Positions 28,413-36,597 of a DNA stretch of 64,000 nucleotides are shown in pieces (the stretch's first letter is position 1; every line of letters starts with the position of its first letter). The position numbers and the translations under genes were made by a program. The notes under the pieces are model-generated. The model saw only the letters and a list, made by a program, of their open reading frames with translations, ran no database searches and had not been told where the DNA came from. This stretch comes from Splendidivirga corallicola (lineage in GTDB: Bacteria; Bacteroidota; Bacteroidia; Cytophagales; Cyclobacteriaceae), in contig JAUJEA010000004.1 in assembly GCA_030442035.1 (NCBI GenBank), positions 62,001 through 126,000 on the forward strand, read 5' to 3'.

Positions 28413-31400
28413 ATGAAGAAAGTAGTGGTAAGAATTTTAGGATTAATTAGTTTTTTATTTTTCTGTGTTGTTTCGTTAGGACAAACTGTTGAGTTAGACA
28501 AGGACCAATGGCAAACCGTGGGTAGAGGTCAGGTACATTGGAATAATGGATTTGTGAAGATCAAAGATTGTTTTATTGCATTAAAGGATCAAAAACAGAA
28601 AGCATACGAATTTTCTTTTGAGGCTAAAACACCGGAAAATGAAGAACAGGTGCAGATATGGTCGGGGTTCGGTTTTAACGACCGGGACAATCGATATGCT
28701 TTAGGCCTCCGGGGCGGTAATAACAATGACCTGTACCTATGTCGATACGAATCCAAAGCCCGCAACAAAATGCTGGCCCTGGAATCCCTCGATTTTAAGC
28801 CTGAACCCGGCAAGTGGTATCAGTTCAAAGTAGTTTTCCGGGAGGGAAATATTCGAGTATATCTTAATCATGAAAATACACCAAGGATTGTGGTTGAGGA
28901 CTCGGCTCCTTTGAAAGAAGGTAGCATTGTTTTAGGAGGAGGATGGATATCTACGGAATACAAAAATGTTAAGCTTGTCTCACTTAATGATCATCAAAAA
29001 GAATCCTATCATGAGGACAGTGAGAAGTATGAAATAAAACTCACAGCTAAAGAGAAAGAAACCAAACGCAGACAACAACGGAAGGCATATCGTTCACTGA
29101 AGATTGGGAAATTGAAACCAGGCAGGACCGAAATATCCTTGGATGGCAACTGGCTTTTCATTCCGGAATATGAGTTGGATGGTGAATCACCATACAAAGA
29201 TGATGCTGATGATAAAGGTTGGCATGTTATGCCTGTACCAGAGTTCTGGAATACAGCACGTAATTGGTTGCACCTGCAGGATTCAGGACTTCCACATCGG
29301 GGTAGTGGTATTTCAGATAATTACCGGGAAAAGGAATATGCACGATGTGAAAACTATACTTTCGATTTTGAAAAAACGACCGCCGCATGGTATCGTCATC
29401 ATTTTGACCTGCCGGATCAATTGGATAGCAGAAAAATCAGTTTACACTTTGATGCGGTTTCTAAAATAGCGGATGTTTATATAAATGGAAATTATGTAGG
29501 AGGCCATGTAGGGATGTTCGGTGAATTTGACCTGGATATTACTGATTATGTGAGGCCAGGTAAAAACGTAGTCGCTGTCAATGTGAAAGTAAGAAAATAT
29601 GAAAGAGCTGCCGATGCAGATCAACACGTGACCAGGGCCGTTTCAGTAGATATCAACAATGATATGCTCACCTCTTTGCCTCATGGTATGTTCAAAAACA
29701 CAGAAGGAGGTATTTGGCAGCCTGTGAAGCTTGTGATCACCGACCAGGTGCATATAGAAGATGTATATGCTGGTGTACGTACAGATGGTGGTGATTTCGA
29801 AATTACCTTAAAAAATACCGGGAGTTCGGATGAAACAGTAGACGTGAACATTGAAATCGTTGATAAAAAAAGCAGACGAACATTATTTAAGGCTGGCTCC
29901 GGAGAGAAGACAGAAATCGCTTCAGGAAAGGGTGTCACCATTACCCGTAAAACAGGTAACATCAACCCGAAGCCCTGGAGTCCGCATGATCCTCATTTGT
30001 ATACATTGATCACATCGGTATATAAGCAAGGAAAACTTATTGATCAAAGAGCAATCGATATAGGTTTCAGAACATTTCAGGTGAAGGACGGGCATTTCTA
30101 TCTCAATGGTCAACCCTATTGGCTAGGTGGGGCCAATCATCCTCCGGCTGGTATTGCACCCAATGACTATGCGTTAGCCACCAAGTTTTACGGTTATATG
30201 CATGAAAACAACCAATTGGTAACACGATCACACGGATGCCCTTTTACGACAGCCTGGATGAGGGCCTCTGATGAACAGGGAGTAGGGGTGAGTTATGAGG
30301 GACCATTCCCCTGGTTTATGATTGGTGAAATGCCTTCGGACGAACTGATTCAAATATGGAGGGAGGAAACACTGGCCCTGGTGAAAAAATACAGAAACCA
30401 TCCCTCCATGCTGATCTGGACAATCAACAATGAAATGTACTTCACCATGTTTTACCATAACGATCCACCGGAAGTGCGTTTGAAGAAATGGGAAATTTTA
30501 TCTGATGTGATCAAAGAAATAAGGAAACTTTCACCTAATACAGCCATTTCTGCTGATTCAGGTTATGGGCGAGTGAAGGGTGACTATGACAAAAATCTGA
30601 AACCTCATGATATTGATGATGGTGATATAGATGATCGTCATATCTACACCAACTGGTACAACCGCGATTTTTTTCAGATGTATGACGGTGAATGGGCTAA
30701 GCGAATTTACTGGTCACCAGGCGCTAATCCTGGCAGGGCATTTTTCAGCCAAGAGACGTCCACCGGTTATACAAACAACGATGATGGACATTTCAATCGT
30801 AAATACATGTTCAATAACTATGTGCCACAGGCCTGGATTGGAGATTGGGCCTACGAAGACCGGGATCCCGTTTTCACCTCCAACAGGCATGCTTTTATGA
30901 CCAAAGAATTGATAGAAGTGATCAGGAGAACAAGCCCTGAAACAGCCGGCTTGCAGTTATTCGCCAATGTTACCTGGTTCCGGAATGTTTATGATGCCAA
31001 TCTTATCGAGCCATATCCGATTAATTTTAGTGTCAGGAAAGGTTATGAACCGGTTTTGGTAAGCGCAGAACTGTTTGGCAGAAGTTTCTATACCGGGACT
31101 ACTTTCACTCCTCGTGTTTGTATCGTCAATAACCATAGAGCATCGGAAGATGTTCCAAAAGCACAACTGGAATGGAAGATCGTGCATGATGGAAGAACCA
31201 TTGGATCCGGAAAAAAACCTACGGAAAAAGTACCTTTTTATGACAGGAAGTGGATGGATGTGCCAATTACATTGCCCGAGGTCCTTCCCATTGAAAAAGC
31301 GCATTGCCAACTGGTGTTAACATTAAGATCGGGGACAAAAGTCATTTCGGAAAATCAATACGACATCCTGGTTACTGGAAAAAAATGGTTAAGCGCCGAA

Positions 31401-32048
31401 CGCATTTCACAAGATAAAAAAATAGCTGTATTTGATTTATCCGGTGAAACTTTCAAGACACTGGATTTTATAGGTGTTCAATATCAAAAACTGACTGATC
31501 TAACGGAAATAAGAACCACCGAAATGGATCTCCTGATTGTGGCTAACCTGGATGTAGAGGAAGAAGTGCCTTACAATTGGGAGGACGTCAGGAAAATAAT
31601 GGGCAATGGTACTAATGTTTTGCTCATTCATCCAGGCAAACACATGCAGTGGTTAATGTATGATAAAATTCAGTCCATTTATGAACGAAAAGGTAGAATA
31701 GTGAATATGCATGTGCCGGAACATCATGCATTCGAGGCCATTGATCCAATGGAACTGTCCTGGTGGCAGCAGAATGGAAGAGAAAAACCAAGGGCTTGCA
31801 AACGTTCGTACCGCCTCAAAGACAAAGATGGTATGACCAGCCTGTGTACTTATTTAAGACCTCACACAGGCCTTGGCGGAGACCGAGAGGAGACCTACTA
31901 TGAAATGAGCGGAACACCACTACTGGAAGTCAAAGAAAAGAAAGGAACACTCATCGCGTCTGAAATGGAAGTGAATATGGGAATAAAAGACCCAGTGGCC
32001 GCAAGGTTACTGACAAATATGATCAACACCTTGTTGAATAAAAAATAA
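28413..32048 (+). CDS. Very long GH2-family glycosidase with N-terminal LamG-like domain
   Basis: About 1211 residues; ATG 28413 is preferred to TTG 28389. The signal peptide ends near SLGQ. Residues about 25-190 form a LamG/concanavalin-like domain (FKIKDCF-type strands, WYQFKVVFREGNIRVYLN). The GH2 part follows: the jelly-roll domain (AWYRHHFDLPDQL, ADVYINGNYVGGHVGMFGEF), the immunoglobulin-like domain, then the barrel with FYLNGQPYWLGGANHPP and TRSHGCPFTTAWM. Glu674 in TINNEMYF is the candidate acid/base and Glu781 in FFSQETSTGY the candidate nucleophile. The final 200 residues (IAVFDLSGETFKTLDFIGVQ onward) look like a glutamine-amidotransferase-like fold seen after some large glycosidases. 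GH2 covers beta-galactosidases, glucuronidases, mannosidases and others; the exact activity is not readable. Confidence 0.88.
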   Translation: MKKVVVRILGLISFLFFCVVSLGQTVELDKDQWQTVGRGQVHWNNGFVKIKDCFIALKDQKQKAYEFSFEAKTPENEEQVQIWSGFGFNDRDNRYALGLRGGNNNDLYLCRYESKARNKMLALESLDFKPEPGKWYQFKVVFREGNIRVYLNHENTPRIVVEDSAPLKEGSIVLGGGWISTEYKNVKLVSLNDHQKESYHEDSEKYEIKLTAKEKETKRRQQRKAYRSLKIGKLKPGRTEISLDGNWLFIPEYELDGESPYKDDADDKGWHVMPVPEFWNTARNWLHLQDSGLPHRGSGISDNYREKEYARCENYTFDFEKTTAAWYRHHFDLPDQLDSRKISLHFDAVSKIADVYINGNYVGGHVGMFGEFDLDITDYVRPGKNVVAVNVKVRKYERAADADQHVTRAVSVDINNDMLTSLPHGMFKNTEGGIWQPVKLVITDQVHIEDVYAGVRTDGGDFEITLKNTGSSDETVDVNIEIVDKKSRRTLFKAGSGEKTEIASGKGVTITRKTGNINPKPWSPHDPHLYTLITSVYKQGKLIDQRAIDIGFRTFQVKDGHFYLNGQPYWLGGANHPPAGIAPNDYALATKFYGYMHENNQLVTRSHGCPFTTAWMRASDEQGVGVSYEGPFPWFMIGEMPSDELIQIWREETLALVKKYRNHPSMLIWTINNEMYFTMFYHNDPPEVRLKKWEILSDVIKEIRKLSPNTAISADSGYGRVKGDYDKNLKPHDIDDGDIDDRHIYTNWYNRDFFQMYDGEWAKRIYWSPGANPGRAFFSQETSTGYTNNDDGHFNRKYMFNNYVPQAWIGDWAYEDRDPVFTSNRHAFMTKELIEVIRRTSPETAGLQLFANVTWFRNVYDANLIEPYPINFSVRKGYEPVLVSAELFGRSFYTGTTFTPRVCIVNNHRASEDVPKAQLEWKIVHDGRTIGSGKKPTEKVPFYDRKWMDVPITLPEVLPIEKAHCQLVLTLRSGTKVISENQYDILVTGKKWLSAERISQDKKIAVFDLSGETFKTLDFIGVQYQKLTDLTEIRTTEMDLLIVANLDVEEEVPYNWEDVRKIMGNGTNVLLIHPGKHMQWLMYDKIQSIYERKGRIVNMHVPEHHAFEAIDPMELSWWQQNGREKPRACKRSYRLKDKDGMTSLCTYLRPHTGLGGDREETYYEMSGTPLLEVKEKKGTLIASEMEVNMGIKDPVAARLLTNMINTLLNKK

Positions 32049-32112
32049 TCCTGCTTTATCATGTTAGAAACAAGCTCCGGTGGTAAGATTTTGTTGATTG
32101 ATCTTGTACATC

Positions 32113-32143
32113 AAACATCTCTCTACGGAGGGGGCAGGGGAGG
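32113..32143 (+). repeat. G-rich dispersed intergenic repeat, copy 2
   Basis: GGAGGGGGCAGGGGAGGT with flanking bases similar to the copy at 19612-19645, located between the GH2 and GH20 genes. The left flank is less C-rich here, so hairpin potential is lower than in copy 1. Confidence 0.6.
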
Positions 32144-32148
32144 TCTAA

Positions 32149-32181
32149 AACATCAACACAACAATACAGCAACACCTCAAC
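32149..32181 (+). repeat. CAACACC-type repeat word, non-coding copy
   Basis: ACATCAACACAACAATACAG followed by CAACACCTCAAC, directly upstream of the GH20 start codon. Here the word is outside a gene, whereas at 22187 and 23611 related words encode the first residues of sulfatase signal peptides. Confidence 0.55.
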
Positions 32182-32191
32182 TTATTTAAAA

Positions 32192-34522
32192 ATGAAAACA
32201 CTGTTCAAAGCTTTTACCTTAGTCATTGTGATGATGGCACTCAATTCATGCAATGTGCCATCTCAAAAGGTATTTACTGAAAATGATATTCAGATTATCC
32301 CAAAACCTGTCAGCACTGTCTTAGGTGAAGGAAGTTTTACTTTCAATAAAAACACAAAATTTCAAGTTACTTCTGAAGATCAAAGATCCGCAGCAGCAGC
32401 GTTGACTGATAGATTTAGCATAGTGGCTGGCTTTTCACCGGAAATCATAACAGAAGGTCAGTCTGCAAACAATGCAGTAATTTTTGTTGTGGATGAAAAG
32501 CTGAAAGAAGATGCGTATGAACTTTCAATAAAAAAAGATCAAATCAATATCAAGGCCGGCCAACCTGGGGGATTCCTTTATGGCGTTCAAACACTAAGAC
32601 AATTGCTTCCGACAGCGATTGAAAGTCAAAACATAGAACCGGATATTGATTGGAGTGTTCCCGTTATTAAGGTTAAAGACCATCCAAGATTTAAATGGCG
32701 GGGCCTAATGCTTGATGTCTCACGTCATTTCTTTAAAAAGGACTATATCAAGGAAGTCATAGATGGTTTGGCCCGGCACAAAATGAATGTATTGCATTTT
32801 CACCTGGTAGATGACCAGGGTTGGCGTATTGAGATTAAAAAGTATCCCAAGCTCACCGAGATAGGGGCCTGGCGGGTAGATCATGAAGATAAGCACTGGA
32901 ATGCACGTCCAAAAGCCAGCAGGGATGAAAAAGGTACTTATGGTGGTTTCTATACGCAGGATGATATTCGGGAAATAATCGCCTATGCTCAATCCAAAAA
33001 CATTGAAGTGGTACCGGAAATAGAAATGCCGGCCCACGTTTCCAGCGCTATTGCTTCTTATCCTGAATTAGCTTGTTTTGATAATCCGGTACCTATAAGT
33101 GTTCCTTCGGGTGGCGTTTGGCCCATTACTGATATCTATTGTGCGGGCAAAGAACATACATTCGAGTTTCTGGAAAATGTACTGCTTGAGGTGATGGAAT
33201 TGTTTCCTTCCAAATATATCCATATCGGTGGAGATGAAGCAACCAAAACCAATTGGAAGAAATGTCCTCACTGTCAGCGCAGGATGAAAACTGAAAATCT
33301 GAAGTCCGAAGAGGAACTTCAAAGCTATTTTATCAGACGTATGGAACGTTTTCTGAGCATTCATGATCGTGTTTTGATAGGTTGGGACGAAATATTGGAA
33401 GGTGGTCTTGCCCCGGGAGCAACAGTCATGAGCTGGCGCGGTGTAAAAGGAGGATTGGAAGCTGCGAACGACGGACATGAAGTTGTCATGACTCCCAACT
33501 CCCATTGTTACTTTGATCATTACCAGGGGCCACAAGGTGATGAACCGTTAGCGATCGGAGGATATCTACCACTCAACAAAGTGTATCAATTTGATCCTGT
33601 GGTTGAATCCATGACTGAAGAACAGGCAAGTTATGTACTGGGAGGTCAGGCCAACCTTTGGGCAGAGTATATACCTACTACCTCTCATTCCGAATATATG
33701 ATATATCCACGACTGGCGGCACTGTCGGAAGCGGTATGGAGCCCTAAAGAATCACGCGATTGGCAGGATTTTTCAACCAGGGTGCAGACCATGTTTGAAC
33801 GCTATGATTACCAGCGCATCAATTATGCTAAAAGTGCCTATCTTATCACGGCTAAGTCAGATATTGATATCTCTACACAAACCGTTGGTATTACACTGGA
33901 AAATGAATTACTGAACCCCGATATACGATACGAAACGAATGGTTCAGCGCCTAAACATTATACGGAACCGATAAAACTTTCGGAAACTACAACCATTAAA
34001 GCGTCGCTTTATAAAAATGATCAGCCTGTAGGAAAGGCATTCACTAAAACCTTTGACTTTCATAAGGGAACTGCGAAAAAAGTCACTTACACAGATCCAC
34101 CACATGAAAAATATCAGGGAGCAGGCGATTATACTTTGGTGAATGTCCTCAGGGGAACAACAAATTTTCATGATGGTCAATGGCAGGGTTGGTTGGATCA
34201 AGACATGGAGGTGGTTATTGAGCTTGGTGCTTTAACAAATCTAAGCAAGGTTACCATGGGTGTCCTGGAAAGTCAGGGACCCGCCATCTACAGTCCTACT
34301 AGTATGGAAGTGTACCTTTCTGAAGATGGAAAAACCTTTACCAAGGCCGGAACCTATGATAGACCATTTGCTCAAAACGGAACACCTGAATTGCAGGATT
34401 TTGTTGTAAGTTTTGAGGAACAGCAAGCCACGCATGTAAAAGTGAAAGCAACCTGTTTGAAAGAGCATCCTTTCAAGGAGGGAAGCTTCTGGTTGTTTGT
34501 GGATGAAATTGTATTAGAATAG
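32192..34522 (+). CDS. GH20 beta-N-acetylhexosaminidase, lipoprotein
   Basis: 776 residues with lipobox LNSC (Cys20). The GH20b N-terminal domain covers about 30-150 (IIPKPVSTVLGEGSFTF). The catalytic barrel covers about 155-510, opening with HPRFKWRGLMLDVSRHFFKK. The catalytic pair Asp348-Glu349 lies in IHIGGDEATKTNW; the Asp positions the substrate acetamido group and the Glu is the acid. VVPEIEMPAH and GGQANLWAEYI are further family markers. About 555-625 is a chitobiase-type C-terminal domain and about 640-776 a discoidin (F5/8 type C)-like carbohydrate-binding domain. It releases terminal beta-linked GlcNAc or GalNAc outside the cytoplasmic membrane. Its presence next to an S1_11-like sulfatase supports a hexosamine-containing substrate. 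Confidence 0.95.
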   Translation: MKTLFKAFTLVIVMMALNSCNVPSQKVFTENDIQIIPKPVSTVLGEGSFTFNKNTKFQVTSEDQRSAAAALTDRFSIVAGFSPEIITEGQSANNAVIFVVDEKLKEDAYELSIKKDQINIKAGQPGGFLYGVQTLRQLLPTAIESQNIEPDIDWSVPVIKVKDHPRFKWRGLMLDVSRHFFKKDYIKEVIDGLARHKMNVLHFHLVDDQGWRIEIKKYPKLTEIGAWRVDHEDKHWNARPKASRDEKGTYGGFYTQDDIREIIAYAQSKNIEVVPEIEMPAHVSSAIASYPELACFDNPVPISVPSGGVWPITDIYCAGKEHTFEFLENVLLEVMELFPSKYIHIGGDEATKTNWKKCPHCQRRMKTENLKSEEELQSYFIRRMERFLSIHDRVLIGWDEILEGGLAPGATVMSWRGVKGGLEAANDGHEVVMTPNSHCYFDHYQGPQGDEPLAIGGYLPLNKVYQFDPVVESMTEEQASYVLGGQANLWAEYIPTTSHSEYMIYPRLAALSEAVWSPKESRDWQDFSTRVQTMFERYDYQRINYAKSAYLITAKSDIDISTQTVGITLENELLNPDIRYETNGSAPKHYTEPIKLSETTTIKASLYKNDQPVGKAFTKTFDFHKGTAKKVTYTDPPHEKYQGAGDYTLVNVLRGTTNFHDGQWQGWLDQDMEVVIELGALTNLSKVTMGVLESQGPAIYSPTSMEVYLSEDGKTFTKAGTYDRPFAQNGTPELQDFVVSFEEQQATHVKVKATCLKEHPFKEGSFWLFVDEIVLE

Positions 34523-34617
34523 TTGTGACCAACCAATAATGAGTAATCAGTAGGGAGAGTAAGTATCTTTGGGATGTGTGGAGTCTTTTATAATAATTTG
34601 TACTCTTTGTACTCGCG

Positions 34618-34680
34618 CCCATTTATAATGGGTGTGCATCTATTCCTGTATTTTAAAATGCAAGAATAGATAGACACACT
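34618..34680. terminator. Two adjacent hairpins downstream of GH20
   Basis: CCCATTTATAATGGG (34618-34632) is a 6-bp stem with a 3-base loop. Directly after it, about 34632-34680 forms a near-perfect palindrome of about 24 bp per arm (left arm TCTATTCCTGTATTTT, right arm AAAATGCAAGAATAGA, 14 of 16 inner positions paired). About 100 bp after the GH20 stop, it could end transcription, though no clear T run follows. It is part of the 590-bp gene-free stretch 34523-35112, which also holds the second MITE-like repeat and no gene. Confidence 0.5.
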
Positions 34681-34732
34681 TTGCAAAAGCGGGCCAATTG
34701 GGTGATTTTTAAATGATGTGTAGCGGACTTTG

Positions 34733-35090
34733 CTAATTAGTCGGTCCTAAAAAAGTATCATTTGATATTGTTAGAAAGGCTCATTGCCTTGTTTAGTAAG
34801 GATTTCAGATAAAAGACTCAAGATTAAAGATAAATTGCTGTGGCTTTTTTCTTTTTTTCAGAGAAATAATAATTATCAGGCACGGCCTAAAACGACCAAA
34901 TTTGCAAGCTTTTAATTGAATGGATCAAGAAGCTTACAAAGTTTGCGTGATAGGATAAAGTAAAAAATATAATGATATTAATTTTACGAAAGCAAGGTTT
35001 AATTGCTGGGCTTAAACCTATATGTTATTAGTCTTTATACTAAATTCTTGCTACTTATTACTGTAGCGAGAGCTTTTTTAGGGGGCTAAT
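34733..35090 (+). repeat. MITE-like dispersed repeat, copy 2 (long form)
   Basis: A 358-bp second copy of the element at 1342-1508. Its outer parts match (CTAAAAAAGTATCATTTGAT on the left, CTATATGTTATTAGTCTTTA and GTAGCGAGAGC on the right), and about 188 bp in the middle (34829-35016) are unique. The ends carry terminal inverted repeats (CCTAAAAAAG against CTTTTTTAGG) and are flanked by direct GCTAATTAG words, which could be a 9-bp target duplication. No open reading frame for a transposase is present, so any movement would need an enzyme from elsewhere. Confidence 0.75.
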
Positions 35091-35112
35091 TAGATGCTCT
35101 AAACATTTTACT

Positions 35113-36447
35113 ATGGACATAATAAAAAGACAAAGCAGGAATAATCTTAACAATTTCCATAAACTCGGACAATTGTTGCTTTTACTCATCACAATAGTCT
35201 TTTTTTCGTGTAAAAAGGAGTCCAATTCAAAACCCAACATAATCCTCATCATGGCGGATGATTTAGGTGTTGAAACTTTAGGATGTTATGGTAGCGATGA
35301 TTACAAAACTCCTAACCTTGACCAACTGGCGAACGAGGGTATGAAGTTTGAAAATTGCTATTCGACACCTCTATGTACACCATCCAGGGTTCAATTGATG
35401 ACCGGCAAATACAACTTTCGAAATTATATTGGTTTTGGATTGTTGGATCCTAAAGAGAGAACATTCGGGCATATGCTACAGGAAGCAGGATATGAAACCT
35501 GCGTTGTTGGTAAGTGGCAGCTCTTGGGGAACGAACATCAAAGGAAGCTGGCAGGAGGAAAGATCGGAATGCTTCCGGGAGGTGCCGGTTTTGATGACTA
35601 CCTGCTTTGGCAGGTGGATGATCGCGGATCGAGATATAAGGATCCACTGCTTCATAAAAAGGATGCTGGAAATGAGTTGTATCCCGGTGAGTTCGGTCCT
35701 GATAAATTTGTGGAGCATATTGAAAGCTTTATGGCGTCCAACACTAACAATCCCTTTTTTGTTTACTACCCAATGGTGATTACGCATGACCCCTTTGTAC
35801 CGACACCTGATAACGCTGAATTTGCAAATTTTGATCCAAAAGGAGGTACGAACGATCCCAAGTATTTCGGAGAAATGGTTGGTTATATGGATCAGCTTAT
35901 TGGTAGAATCATAAAAAAGACAGATGAGCTAGGTATTAGAGAGAACACTTTGATCTTATTCATAGGGGATAATGGGACGGATCGGGACGTTATGTCCTCC
36001 AGGAAAGGCAATGCTGTTAAGGGTATGAAAGGACATACGCTGGAGGCTGGAACACATGTTCCTTTCATAGCTAACTGGAAGGGAACAATCATGCCAAACC
36101 AATCCAATCCTAACTTGATCGATTTTACCGACTTCGTTCCTTCATTGTTGGAGATGGTTGGCCAGAAGAAATTGAATGGAGATGGTGTCAGCTTCTATCC
36201 GCAACTCATTGGAGATTCTTCAGCAGAAACCAGAGATTGGGTATTTTGTCATTACGATCCGCGTTGGGGTAAATTCAAATCAAAGAGATATGTACAGAAT
36301 ACCCGTTGGAAACTTTATGAAAGCGGGGAATTCTATGATGTCATTGCCGATCCAATGGAGGAAAAATCTCTTTCCGTTGACGAATTGCCGGAAGAGGTTC
36401 AGCTTATCGCGTCTAAATTTAGAAAAGTACTAGATGACATGCGATAG
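35113..36447 (+). CDS. S1 family sulfatase with GKWQL variant, probable lipoprotein
   Basis: 444 residues, at the short end for the family. The leader has a long basic n-region and then LLLLLITIVFFSC, giving Cys33 as lipid anchor. Core: NIILIMADDLGVETLGCYGS, maturation motif CTPSR at Cys88, VQLMTGKYNFRNY. The substrate segment reads CVVGKWQLLGNE with Gln in place of the usual His. LFIGDNGTDRDVMS supplies the distal metal site. It begins 23 bp after the second MITE-like repeat, so its promoter, if it has its own, must lie in or near that repeat. The sulfate position and sugar are unknown. Confidence 0.91.
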   Translation: MDIIKRQSRNNLNNFHKLGQLLLLLITIVFFSCKKESNSKPNIILIMADDLGVETLGCYGSDDYKTPNLDQLANEGMKFENCYSTPLCTPSRVQLMTGKYNFRNYIGFGLLDPKERTFGHMLQEAGYETCVVGKWQLLGNEHQRKLAGGKIGMLPGGAGFDDYLLWQVDDRGSRYKDPLLHKKDAGNELYPGEFGPDKFVEHIESFMASNTNNPFFVYYPMVITHDPFVPTPDNAEFANFDPKGGTNDPKYFGEMVGYMDQLIGRIIKKTDELGIRENTLILFIGDNGTDRDVMSSRKGNAVKGMKGHTLEAGTHVPFIANWKGTIMPNQSNPNLIDFTDFVPSLLEMVGQKKLNGDGVSFYPQLIGDSSAETRDWVFCHYDPRWGKFKSKRYVQNTRWKLYESGEFYDVIADPMEEKSLSVDELPEEVQLIASKFRKVLDDMR

Positions 36448-36597
36448 GATGATAGGAATGGGATACAATTTTAGATCAATCCGCAACATGAACGACTTTA
36501 ATCTTAGCAGTGTGTGAAATGATTATTAAAAATTTGAGGTGTTGGAGAAAACAGGTTGTCTTTCAATAAAAAAAGACAATTAACTAATATCCTGATT

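Noticed and set aside
22187..32181. CRISPR-like array from the CAACACC words
   Set aside because: The words are imperfect, scattered over 10 kb and have no regular spacers.
35113..36447. Inactive sulfatase because of the GKWQL change
   Set aside because: The formylglycine Cys88 motif and metal-binding Asp residues are intact, so altered specificity is more likely than inactivity.
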